Assembly (NCBI GenBank): GCA_003194445.1
Contig: PQXF01000017.1
Span: forward strand, 1 to 57,712
Length of the DNA stretch: 57,712 nt
Direction of reading: 5' to 3'
Source: Candidatus Methanogaster sp.
GTDB taxonomy: Archaea; Halobacteriota; Methanosarcinia; Methanosarcinales; Methanogasteraceae
Shown: piece by piece, positions 35,601 through 44,117 of the stretch
How positions within the stretch are numbered: the stretch's first letter is position 1
Layout: the number at the start of each line of letters is the position of its first letter
Translations under genes and position numbers: made by a program
Notes under the pieces: model-generated
Told to the model about the DNA's origin: nothing
Database searches by the model: none
What the model saw: only the letters and a program-made list of their open reading frames with translations

Positions 35601-38396
35601 GGAGAGATCATGACATGGAAGAACGAAACGACAGGAGAAGAGTATTTCGTGATCCCAAAGCTCTCGTTTGGAAACGTCATCTTAACACCACAACCGACGC
35701 GTGGCTGGCTTCAGAACAATACGGTGCTGTATCACAACAAGGACATACCGCCACACCACCAGTACATCGCGTTTTATCTATGGCTCAAGCATGATCGGGA
35801 ATCCGGCGGGTATGGCGCGGACGCGATCATGCACTTTGGGAAGCATGGCACACAGGAGTGGCTTCCCGGGAAGGAGTCGGGATTGTCGTCTGATAACTGT
35901 TGGCCTGCCATGCTGATTCAAGACATGCCTGTGATCTATCCCTACATCGTGGATAACATCGCTGAGGGTACACAGGCGAAACGGCGGGGGAGTGCTGCGA
36001 TGATTACGCATCTGACGCCTCCAATCGTTGCTTCGGGGCTATATGGGAACCTGACCAATCTTGCCCGGACTGTGGCACTGTACGTTGATTGTGATAATGA
36101 GACTGTCAAGGAAGAGTACAGGAACACCATCATAACAGAGTGCAGGGAACTGCATCTTGATGACGACATGAGTGTTGATCTGAACGAGACGAGTGAGACA
36201 CTCACGAACGAGACCCTGTTTGATGAGTTCGTCCTTGAACTTGCTGAGTATCTCTACGACATAAAGACCGATTTCATGCCGTATGGGTTGCATACGTTTG
36301 GCGATCCTCCGGGTGGCAAGCCGTTGATCGGCCTGATCACTTCGATGCTTCGGGATGACTACAAGAAGGATGTCGCCCTGATGATCGGATATGATGATTA
36401 TCCAAACCCGCTGCAGATCGATAAGAAGGAACGAGAACTGGACAACTGCACTGCAAGGTTGCTTGAGAATGTCCTGATCAATGGAACCGGGATCATTGAA
36501 GCGCAGGAGGATGTGTTTGACAACAGGTCGAGTGAGAATGTGAGCAGGCATCTTGAACGCGGGCTTTTGTTTGCAGATGGTATCGCTGACTGCACGGTTG
36601 AGGTTCCAGCCACACTTGATGGGTTTGATGGAGAGTATATCTCACCATCCGAGGCGGACGACCCGATAAGAAATCCGAATGTGCTTCCGACAGGACGAAA
36701 CTTCTATTCGATGAACCCGCGAGCGATACCGACAAAGGAGGCGTGGGAGACCGGAAAGAAGATGGCAGATGCACTCATCGAGCGATACCGGGCAGATCAC
36801 GACGGCGCATACCCGAGAAAACCCGCGATCGTTCTCTGGGCGTGGGCGATGACCGATTATGGGGTAGTTGAGTCTGAGATCCTATATCTTGTCGGTGCAA
36901 GACCGGTGTGGGATAGCTATGGTGCCGTGTATGATGTCGAACTGATCAATGAGAGCGAGCTTGGGCGACCGAGGATCGATGTCATGATAATCCCTTCGGG
37001 GCTGCACAGGGACGTCTACCCTGAGAAATTGAAGCTGATCGATCGTGCGATCCGTCTTGCTGCCGCTGATAATGCTACATCGTATGACAACTATGTCAGA
37101 GAGAACTCAGAAGAGATCTTCGAGGCTCTGAATGCGACAGGCAACTACACAGGACCATATCCAAAGGAAGATGCAAGATACCTATCAGTGTCGCGGATAT
37201 TCCTTGAAGCACCCGGCACTTATGGGCCGAATCTCGATTCCGTGATCGGTGCAAGCAGCACATGGAACGATAGTTCGGTGATCGGGGAGACCTACATCAG
37301 CAGGATGCACTACATCTATGGCGATGAGGTCTGGGGCATACCAGGTGAGGAGGTCTTTAAGCTCAATCTGGCGCAGATCGATGCGATCGTGTTTAACATG
37401 AACTCAAACCTGTACGGGTTAATCGACAACGACGATGTCTTCCAGTATGTGGGCGGGCTTTTGCAAGCATATAAGGTGGTCACTGGAAACGATTTTGATA
37501 GCGATAGTGTATATGTCACAGACAACAGCGATCCGACCGCGGATCCGACAGTCTCTTCGCTTCGCGAGGCGATCTACCAGGAACTCCGCACCAGATACTT
37601 AAATCCCGAATGGATCGAGGGGATGCTGGGCGAGGGATATGCTGGTGCTGGTGAGATAAGTAAGTTCTTTGAGTACCTCTGGGGCTGGGAGGCGACGTGT
37701 CCTGATCTCATCAGCGATGATGTGTGGCAAGAGGTCTTTGATGTGTACGTGGGAGATCAATATGGTCTTGGGCTGGGTGAGTTCTTTAAAGGAGATACTG
37801 CGTATGCGTACCAGTCGATTGTCGGTAGATTGCTGGAAACGGTGCGCAAGGGATACTGGACTCCAGCAAGCGATGATGTGCTGCGGCAACTGGTGACTGC
37901 ATACATCGAGTCGATCGTGGAGACGGGTTGCGTGACATGTTGTCACCACACATGTGGAAACCCTTTTCTCGACGAATATATTCGCGGGCTCATATCCACG
38001 CTTGGCATAGATATCGATCAGGAGACTATGGATGAATATGAAAGAATTATGGATGCTATGAAAGGAGATACGTCCGCGGAAACATCAGAAGATAGGTCCA
38101 AACCGGATGATAGTGGTGGTAGTAATACCGGGGATGGCACGTATCCGTCAGGCTGGTCTAATGAGACTGAAAAGGAGGAGGGCGGGAGTGGTATGGATGT
38201 GAGCATGCCCGCAAGTTCGTCCGAGGCATCAGATCCATCCGAACCGTCCGACTACATCGAAGGATCCGAGATGGCGGTCGAAAAATCAGAGAAGTCCGGC
38301 AGCATGCCCTCCTTCTCTGGCGCTCCGATGATCGGAATGATCCTCGTGCTCGCGCTGATGGTCATCATCTACTGGGGTTACCGCAGGCGAAGGTGA
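32679..38396 (+). CDS. cobN: Exported, membrane-anchored propeller-DUF4430-CobN fusion
   Basis: This is a 1905-residue tandem paralog of the previous gene, five bases downstream with AGGAGG before its ATG. Signal peptide (1-23), propeller (~24-392) and DUF4430-like domain (~395-515) precede a complete CobN-family region (~525-1775). That region includes HFGKHGTQEWLPGK (~1048-1061), GRNFYSMNPRAIPTKEAW, IIPSGLHRDVYP and a C-terminal TCCHHTCGNPF at ~1752-1762, a possible metal-binding site. A Ser/Pro/Glu/Asp-rich linker (~1790-1875), a TM helix (MIGMILVLALMVIIYWGY) and RRRR follow, placing the body outside the cell. Identity to its neighbour is very high in the propeller and in the C-terminal half of CobN and lower between, suggesting gene conversion. 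Family knowledge: CobN with CobS/CobT inserts cobalt into hydrogenobyrinate diamide. No CobS/T is encoded nearby and ATP is absent outside, so energy coupling must differ if it is a chelatase. Confidence 0.9.
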   Translation: MRTSNLLIATLLLVALVLPAVADYPMFGLDPGRTGNASGDAPLSNMRIWETKPGVGYVGCGASVSDGRVYVSTWPTMSESSGLGLYCLDESDGSIIWNNSLGGNGGVSTPAVAGDRVFAGSVGPYGTPEPGDPTTGDLYCINATNGNTLWNKSVESNPGWFGLASSPLIYDDVVYVVSFSDGKLHAFDFDGNELWDYAASGGSDIYMSAATDGSRIFFGGGNAINCVDIATHNAVWTFGVGSQVSTTPAVEGGVVYFATGKGEKKLYAANTTTGNETWSRYHYGSLSSPAVSNGRIYIGDKDKRLSCIDATDGSEIWNQTLKGACRSSAVVAGGMVYTAANGAEGTVYCFDADDGTLKWSYDTGDYVMVPPSVSDGILFVGSDTGYLYAFGIWKGNTVLLKGETLNVTTNNGANYTISPTTALGAFVKTARREGFNFTINDSAYAVNGTLFIDSIADVSNDAAEGNCWHYWVNYPDGPKPDRAANEFELNAASDARDVVMFYYGGATSTPVDAVMGVEITTQVIDEKPEAIFITVERHDFIESASAGSNLNITLLNPAEVQSGIDLLRYDLVFLEHLSGSTAENLKNPIEAANTAGIDIICIHSEWHDDEFGNVNLTAEHPFILRYWDNCDEENIARLMTYLEVSFCGLIGDIKNPIPIPKTYICHPDTSQLFLNTPEYLEWYGDINRSGYRYNPDNLTIGIASWHQATKSPEIPDLVHTLEKKGVNVISIGFGGSGDLRRFYLVNNSTIVDTIICTKSFRINMGDVDQGIRDLETLDVPVMRALRLYYMAPAAWRNETSHGISILDLGFQVGLPEMDGIIDPIVIAGKNESDSEYQPIDEQINWTADRATGWAHLNSTPDDEKRLAMIYYNHGGGKNNLAACYVNVPPSLQNIVNAMNRSGYAVDGEIPNETELVRMMTLNGTNIGTWAPGELERLVSSGTATLLPVETYLGWFGELEADRQAEVVERWGKPPGEIMTWKNETTGEEYFVIPKLSFGNVILTPQPTRGWLQNNTVLYHNKDIPPHHQYIAFYLWLKHDRESGGYGADAIMHFGKHGTQEWLPGKESGLSSDNCWPAMLIQDMPVIYPYIVDNIAEGTQAKRRGSAAMITHLTPPIVASGLYGNLTNLARTVALYVDCDNETVKEEYRNTIITECRELHLDDDMSVDLNETSETLTNETLFDEFVLELAEYLYDIKTDFMPYGLHTFGDPPGGKPLIGLITSMLRDDYKKDVALMIGYDDYPNPLQIDKKERELDNCTARLLENVLINGTGIIEAQEDVFDNRSSENVSRHLERGLLFADGIADCTVEVPATLDGFDGEYISPSEADDPIRNPNVLPTGRNFYSMNPRAIPTKEAWETGKKMADALIERYRADHDGAYPRKPAIVLWAWAMTDYGVVESEILYLVGARPVWDSYGAVYDVELINESELGRPRIDVMIIPSGLHRDVYPEKLKLIDRAIRLAAADNATSYDNYVRENSEEIFEALNATGNYTGPYPKEDARYLSVSRIFLEAPGTYGPNLDSVIGASSTWNDSSVIGETYISRMHYIYGDEVWGIPGEEVFKLNLAQIDAIVFNMNSNLYGLIDNDDVFQYVGGLLQAYKVVTGNDFDSDSVYVTDNSDPTADPTVSSLREAIYQELRTRYLNPEWIEGMLGEGYAGAGEISKFFEYLWGWEATCPDLISDDVWQEVFDVYVGDQYGLGLGEFFKGDTAYAYQSIVGRLLETVRKGYWTPASDDVLRQLVTAYIESIVETGCVTCCHHTCGNPFLDEYIRGLISTLGIDIDQETMDEYERIMDAMKGDTSAETSEDRSKPDDSGGSNTGDGTYPSGWSNETEKEEGGSGMDVSMPASSSEASDPSEPSDYIEGSEMAVEKSEKSGSMPSFSGAPMIGMILVLALMVIIYWGYRRRR

Positions 38397-38561
38397 CCCC
38401 CCTACTTTCTTTCGATCTTTAAGGCAGGAACATAAGGTATGGTAAATTATCCGGATGTATTGAGCAGATACAGGTGAAGCATCCGTTGAGACTCTGCATA
38501 ATCGGTTGTCTGTTTATCAAGATACATGCAGGTCAAAACAGGCAATGTGAAGTCACGAAAC

Positions 38562-41500
38562 ATGGCAAATATGAAGATAAGAACAAGAACTGTACTGACG
38601 GTGATAATCCTCGCGCTCGCCATCGTAGGAACCGCATCAGGGGATGGAAATGATACGCTATTCATTCTCGGAACCGGCGTAAACGAAGCCGCGCTAAAAA
38701 GCGCTTCGGTGACCGACGCGATCACCGCTGAACTGACTGTGACGATCTTTACAAAGAACGACACCGTGCCCGAGAGTCTCAACTTCGCGAAGTACCAAGC
38801 GATATTCATCGAATCGCAGAATGAGGCGATGGTTGCCAGGTGGGATACAGATCTAACCGCTGCCAAAGAGAACGGAAGCGCGGTCATCGGATACAACCTC
38901 TCCGCAGCCAATGCCACCGTACCAAACGTGGACCTGAAATCGGCAAATTACACCGCGATCGAGAGATACTGGATAGAGGGCGGCGAAGAGAATATGAAAC
39001 ACTTCCTGATGACGATTGGAAAGAACTTCTGCGGCAGGTGGGCTGGAGTTAATCTTCCTGATCCTGTGATGATACACCCGAAGATGAACATCACGTACAT
39101 AATAAACAGCGACCCCAACCGCTACTACTTAAACAAGATCATCGACGAACGGGCAGTGATTGCAGATCGTTTCAACGTCAGGGTGATGAGCGGTTCTGAT
39201 GCCGTAGATGCAAATTTCACTGACCTCTCGGATCAGGATGTTATAATGCTCTACATGATCGGTGCTAACGAACTTCCGCATCTCAAGGATGCGCTTATCG
39301 ATGCAAAGAACAGTGGCACAGAGATCGGGCTCATTGCTGTTACCGATGTGTACGGAATCGCCACCATCGATATGGAGAACCCGCCCCACAGCGCAGTTAC
39401 GGACTACAACTACAACGGCGGATACACGAACATGGAGAACTGGATCCGCTATATCGGGGCAACTCTAAAAGGCGTCTACATCGAGTATGCGCCTGCTACA
39501 CCTCCGATGGTTCCTCAGCATGGGATCTATCACCCTGATGCGTTTCCGAGAATCTTTGATAACAGTACCGAATATCTCGAGTGGTATTCGGATCACGGTT
39601 ATGATGCATCAGCGCCCACAATTGGCATCGTCAGGAACAAACTCGATGACGATCGCATATACTACAAAACCGACGATGTGATAATCAGGGAACTTGAATC
39701 GAAAGGATGTAACGTCATCCACACCACCAATCAAGTCTGTCAGGGGGACGAGGATTGTTTCACCAGAGATGGAGTAGTACTTGTGGACGCCATAATCTCC
39801 TTAAACGCGTTCTATCTCAATTATCGTGATCAGGAGAAAGGCGTTTCTTACCTGAAAAAATTCAACGTGCCAGTCCTGAAAGGCGTAATCGATTACTACA
39901 GCACTCCTGATGAGTTTAACACCAGCACCCGCGGGCTTAACCTGATGTCCATTCCTTTTCAGGTGACTCAGCCCGAGATCGACGGATGCATCGATTACAT
40001 CTGGGTAGCTGGAAAAGTCAAGGATCCTGATAACCCGGAGCGGACGTACTACGAACCGCTCATGCCGCAGGCAGAATGGCTCTGCAACCGGACAATCAAG
40101 TGGGCAGAGCTTGGCAGAACCGAGAACTCTGACAAGAAGATCGCCATCCTCTACTACAACCACGAAGGCGGTAAGAATAACATCGGCGCCAGTTACCTCG
40201 ATATATCACCAAGTTTCACGCTGCTCCTTGAAGCAATGGGGGCGGAGGGATACGATATCGGAAGTGGCGAGATCCCGAACGGCAGTGAGTTCATCGACCT
40301 CTTCATCGAGAGCAGGAACATTGGTTCGTGGGCTCCTGGTGCTCTTGAGGAAGTTGTAAACTCGGGCAACGTCACGCTTGTTCCAGTGGACGCGTACCTC
40401 TCATGGTACGACACTCTGCCAGATTCTGTGCGTGAGGAGGTCGAGGTGAGATGGGGCGAACCGCCTGGTGAGATCATGGTCTACGATGGCAAGTTCGTAA
40501 TCCCGACGGTGCGGTTCGGAGACGTGATATTTGTGCCACAGCCAACGAGGGGCGGACTCTCTGACGAATCAGCCATATACCACGACAAGACGCTTCCGCC
40601 GACACACCAGTATCTGGCTGCATACTTCTGGATCAACCAGGTCTTCAAGGCTGATGCCATGATCCACTTCGGAACACACGGCACACAGGAGTGGCTTCCC
40701 GGAAACGAGGTCGGGCTCTGGCGGTATGACTATCCCGCGATCATGGTGGCTGATACGCCGGTCGTGTATCCATACATCATGGACAACGTTGGTGAGGGCA
40801 CACAGGCAAAGCGCAGGGGAAATGCCGTGATCATCGACCACCTGACCCCGCCGATCGTTGCGGCAGGCATCTATGACGAGCTATCCGAGCTGCATGATAA
40901 GATACACGACTACGAGAGTGCCGATGAGACGATGAAAGGTCCCTATCGCAGCACCATCACCGATCTTTATGATTCACTCACTCTGAAAGATGATCTTCGT
41001 GTGACTGCTGAACAGATGAATAATATGACACGGGAGGGGTTTGAGAGCTTCATGGAAACTGGGGTACACGATTATCTGCATGAACTACAGTCTACGCTCA
41101 TGCCGCTGGGACTTCATATCTTCGGCACAGCACCTGATGACGAGAAGCTGGTCTGCATGGTCCGGTCGATGCTTCGGAAAGACTTCACCGATCATATCGT
41201 GAACGTAATCCCACACGATACCGGGGACCTTCACGACTGGGGGGATGCTGCCTGCATATATGCAAACGATCTCCTGAACGAAACGTTGCTCAACGGAACC
41301 GATGTTGCGACTGCCCAGACCCGGGTTCTCAATCTAACTGCGCCCGATCCCGATATCACATCTGATCTCAACCGGGCGCTTAACTACTCCGCGCTTCTTG
41401 GCGAGACGACACGCGAGATCGATCAGACGATGCTTGCGCTCGATTCCGAGTACATCGAACCGGGACCTGGAAACGATCCGGTACGCAACCCAGAAACCCT

Positions 41501-43073
41501 GCCGACCGGCAGAAACTTCTACAGTTTCGACCAGAGAAAGTTCCCGGATGTTGAGACCGAAGCGATGGGAGTTATCCTTGCGGATCAGTTGCTTAAGCAG
41601 TACAAAGAAACCCATAATGGCACATATCCTGACAAAGTGGACTTCATCCTGTGGTCTGTCGAGACGATGCGGCACAGAGGGATTATGGAGGCTCAGATAT
41701 ACTCGCTTCTCGGTGTTGCACCTACGAGAAGCAGCGGCAGGATCACGGGCTTTGCAATCATCCCGCAGGAGAACATGACACACCCGAGAATCGATGTACT
41801 CCTCCTGCCCTCAGGACTCTACCGGGACACATTCCCATATCAACTTGAACTGATGGATGAGGCTATTTGGATGGTTGCGGAGCTTGATGAGAGCAACGAG
41901 ACGAACTATGCCCGGTACAACTCGCTTCGGATGTATGGTGACCTCACCGCTGCCGGCTACAATGAAACCACAGCATGCAACTTATCGAGAGCACGCGTGT
42001 TCGGCGATCCTCCCGGTGCTTATGGGACAGGTCTTCCGGGTGCGGTTACCGCAAGCGAGACATGGGATAGCGAGTCAGAACTCGCAGATCTCTTTATGGC
42101 GCGGATGGGAAACGTCTATGGGCGGGATGTCTGGGGCGAGAACTATGAGAACGTCTTCAGGCAGAATCTCGTGGATGTCGATGTCGGGGTGCACAGCGAC
42201 AGTTCAAATCTCTTTGGAGTGGTCGACAACGATGACTACTACCAGTATCTCGGGGGATCAGCGCTTGCTGTAAGATCGCTCACTGGCAAGACTCCTGACC
42301 TGTATGTAGCTGACCTGACAAGCGCGGACGACCCGAAGATAACAACACTTGAAGGGGCGTTTCGAAAGGAGTTTCGTTCGAGATACTGGAATCCCAGGTG
42401 GATCGATGGGATGACGAAGCACGGCTACGGCGGCGCAAGAGAGTTTGCAAAGTTCACTGAGTATACATGGGGCTGGGATGTGATGACGCCGGAGATGGTG
42501 ACAGATGAAGACTGGAACCGGATATTTGAGGTCTACGTCAATGATACATACAATCTTGATCTGGACGAGTTCCTCAGAAACGAGCATCCTTACATATATC
42601 AGTCGATGACCGCCCGAATGCTCGAAGCCACACGGAAAGGCTACTGGGACGCGCCGGATGATGTGCTGAAGACGCTTGTCTCTTTGTATGCGCAATCGGT
42701 CATCGAGAACGGTCCTGCCTGCTGCCATCATACCTGCGGAAATCCCATACTTGGTGATGAGTATATACCAGGTCTCATCTCTGCGTTTGGACTCTCGTCC
42801 GACCTGAATGCAGAGTACGGTGCAACGATGGAGTCTGTTACAGAGCGGGGCAAAACCGCGGCGGAAGGGGGGGTTGGCAAAGACACTGGCAAACCCGTGA
42901 ATCCGTCTGAACAATTAAATCCGTCTGAGGATTATGTCGAAGGATATGAGATGGAGGTCGAAACATCAGAGTTCAGCACAGGATTATCTTTCACTGGCGC
43001 TCCGATGATCGGGATGGTTCTGGTGATTGCGCTGATGCTTGTGATATACTGGGGTTACCGCAGGCGGTATTGA
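38562..43073 (+). CDS. cobN: Exported, membrane-anchored CobN without propeller
   Basis: The protein has about 1503 residues from ATG 38562; an in-frame ATG at 38526 and one at 38571 are possible. I prefer 38562 because a TATA-like gtttatca at ~38508-38515 would put the transcript start after 38526; no Shine-Dalgarno is evident. A signal peptide (MANMKIRTRTVLTVIILALA) is followed directly by the CobN-family region (~30-1430) with HFGTHGTQEWLPGN at ~700, EGTQAKRRGNAVIIDHLTPP, GRNFYSFDQRKFPDVETEA and LLLPSGLYRDTFP. CCHHTCGNP follows at ~1386, then a short acidic linker and a TM helix (MIGMVLVIALMLVIYWGY) with RRRY. It is clearly diverged from the two fusions upstream, and its HGT loop carries Thr where they have Lys, so it may be the ancestral stand-alone form. 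It is separated from the upstream operon by 165 bases and probably has its own promoter. Confidence 0.88.
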   Translation: MANMKIRTRTVLTVIILALAIVGTASGDGNDTLFILGTGVNEAALKSASVTDAITAELTVTIFTKNDTVPESLNFAKYQAIFIESQNEAMVARWDTDLTAAKENGSAVIGYNLSAANATVPNVDLKSANYTAIERYWIEGGEENMKHFLMTIGKNFCGRWAGVNLPDPVMIHPKMNITYIINSDPNRYYLNKIIDERAVIADRFNVRVMSGSDAVDANFTDLSDQDVIMLYMIGANELPHLKDALIDAKNSGTEIGLIAVTDVYGIATIDMENPPHSAVTDYNYNGGYTNMENWIRYIGATLKGVYIEYAPATPPMVPQHGIYHPDAFPRIFDNSTEYLEWYSDHGYDASAPTIGIVRNKLDDDRIYYKTDDVIIRELESKGCNVIHTTNQVCQGDEDCFTRDGVVLVDAIISLNAFYLNYRDQEKGVSYLKKFNVPVLKGVIDYYSTPDEFNTSTRGLNLMSIPFQVTQPEIDGCIDYIWVAGKVKDPDNPERTYYEPLMPQAEWLCNRTIKWAELGRTENSDKKIAILYYNHEGGKNNIGASYLDISPSFTLLLEAMGAEGYDIGSGEIPNGSEFIDLFIESRNIGSWAPGALEEVVNSGNVTLVPVDAYLSWYDTLPDSVREEVEVRWGEPPGEIMVYDGKFVIPTVRFGDVIFVPQPTRGGLSDESAIYHDKTLPPTHQYLAAYFWINQVFKADAMIHFGTHGTQEWLPGNEVGLWRYDYPAIMVADTPVVYPYIMDNVGEGTQAKRRGNAVIIDHLTPPIVAAGIYDELSELHDKIHDYESADETMKGPYRSTITDLYDSLTLKDDLRVTAEQMNNMTREGFESFMETGVHDYLHELQSTLMPLGLHIFGTAPDDEKLVCMVRSMLRKDFTDHIVNVIPHDTGDLHDWGDAACIYANDLLNETLLNGTDVATAQTRVLNLTAPDPDITSDLNRALNYSALLGETTREIDQTMLALDSEYIEPGPGNDPVRNPETLPTGRNFYSFDQRKFPDVETEAMGVILADQLLKQYKETHNGTYPDKVDFILWSVETMRHRGIMEAQIYSLLGVAPTRSSGRITGFAIIPQENMTHPRIDVLLLPSGLYRDTFPYQLELMDEAIWMVAELDESNETNYARYNSLRMYGDLTAAGYNETTACNLSRARVFGDPPGAYGTGLPGAVTASETWDSESELADLFMARMGNVYGRDVWGENYENVFRQNLVDVDVGVHSDSSNLFGVVDNDDYYQYLGGSALAVRSLTGKTPDLYVADLTSADDPKITTLEGAFRKEFRSRYWNPRWIDGMTKHGYGGAREFAKFTEYTWGWDVMTPEMVTDEDWNRIFEVYVNDTYNLDLDEFLRNEHPYIYQSMTARMLEATRKGYWDAPDDVLKTLVSLYAQSVIENGPACCHHTCGNPILGDEYIPGLISAFGLSSDLNAEYGATMESVTERGKTAAEGGVGKDTGKPVNPSEQLNPSEDYVEGYEMEVETSEFSTGLSFTGAPMIGMVLVIALMLVIYWGYRRRY

Positions 43074-43110
43074 ACTGATATATGAACCTGCGATTCCAGG
43101 ACAGATACTA

Positions 43111-43150
43111 AAAAAATAAAAAAAGAAGGAGTGCCCGTGGTTTGGGCACT
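43111..43150 (-). terminator. Hairpin plus T-tract terminator of the cohesin gene cluster
   Basis: On the minus strand a perfect 7-bp stem (AGTGCCC/GGGCACT, 7-base loop, plus coordinates 43130-43150) is followed by CCTTCTTTTTTTATTTTTTT. It sits 32 bases past the stop of the cohesin-dockerin gene. A nearly identical element ends the protease gene at 47383. Confidence 0.75.
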
Positions 43151-43182
43151 ATTCTTCGATTATATAGTAATCCCGTCTCATA

Positions 43183-44115
43183 TTATAACGTAATCTCACC
43201 TGTTGCGGCTTGCAGGATCATTAGAGCGTCGAGCGAGGTGATGCACCCATCACCGCTGACATCGGCGATGGCACGCATTGCATCATCACACGGACGGCTG
43301 CCAGCTGCGATTTCAAGCGCGATTGCGGCGTCTGCGGAGGTGACTGAGCCGTCAAAGTTAAGGTCACCTGGTGAGAACCCCACAGTCCACAACCACCTCT
43401 GCATAGCCACGCCATTTGTGTTGCTTGCGACAGCAGAGACGTTCCAGATGCCATGTGCCGCGCTGGTGTTTGTGTACGAGGCAGAGGTCACGTCTGAGTC
43501 GGTCTGCACCGTCGTGCCGTTGATCTGCCAGAGCACATCAACAATCTGGTCTGTGGTGATGCAAAACGTTCTCGTTGCGCCAACGGTATCGGTCACCGGA
43601 TCCGAGGGGTCGTGGGATGTGATGGTTGGCGATATTCCACCAACCTCGAGATGACCTGCATCTGTAGCCGGACTGATTGGGTTACCACTGTCATCATCCA
43701 TCTTTGTCACGGTCACCGCGATCTCACACATTCCACCGGCGTCGCCCCGGATCGTAAGTGTACCAAGTTGGATATTCGTATCACCGCTTTTCACACTATC
43801 CTGCAGATCAGCAGCCTTCATCCAGACCGAATCCGCAGGAAGTGCGGAGTTGCTATGCATAGTAGCCCATGTTGGGAAACTTACTGAGAGGATCTCTGCT
43901 ATGCTCGGATCTGATAACGAGACTGTCAGGTTGTATCCGGATAGACCGTCTGGTGCGCTGTCGAGTGTTAGATCTACGGTAGTGGTTGAACCAATATTAT
44001 CGATCGTGCCATCCCCAACATCAACAGATGGTGATGCAGCGGCGATCCCTGAGCCGATCATAAGCAATAGGATCACGGTCACTGCTGCAACGCCAATCCG
44101 GCTTTGATCTTGCAT
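43183..44115 (-). CDS. Secreted cohesin-dockerin protein
   Basis: This 310-residue protein has a signal peptide (1-27, ending IAAAS). A cohesin-like beta domain (~28-155) has typical strands (STTTVDLTLDSAPDGLSGYN, AEILSVSFPTW, LGTLTIRGDAGG). A short Ig/PKD-like domain follows (~160-245, ATRTFCITTDQIVDVLWQI). A C-terminal dockerin (~250-308) has DLNFDGSVTSADAAIAL and DVSGDGCITSLDALMIL. One cohesin plus one dockerin makes it an adaptor: it can hold a dockerin protein and itself dock elsewhere. Candidate clients are the dockerin proteins at 20806, 25356, 27475 and 47383. Two bases separate it from the protease gene upstream, whose internal cohesin is almost identical, so the two are probably co-transcribed and one cohesin was copied from the other. 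Cohesin assignment rests on pattern, not alignment. Confidence 0.82.
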   Translation of the reverse strand: MQDQSRIGVAAVTVILLLMIGSGIAAASPSVDVGDGTIDNIGSTTTVDLTLDSAPDGLSGYNLTVSLSDPSIAEILSVSFPTWATMHSNSALPADSVWMKAADLQDSVKSGDTNIQLGTLTIRGDAGGMCEIAVTVTKMDDDSGNPISPATDAGHLEVGGISPTITSHDPSDPVTDTVGATRTFCITTDQIVDVLWQINGTTVQTDSDVTSASYTNTSAAHGIWNVSAVASNTNGVAMQRWLWTVGFSPGDLNFDGSVTSADAAIALEIAAGSRPCDDAMRAIADVSGDGCITSLDALMILQAATGEITL

Positions 44116-44117
44116 AC

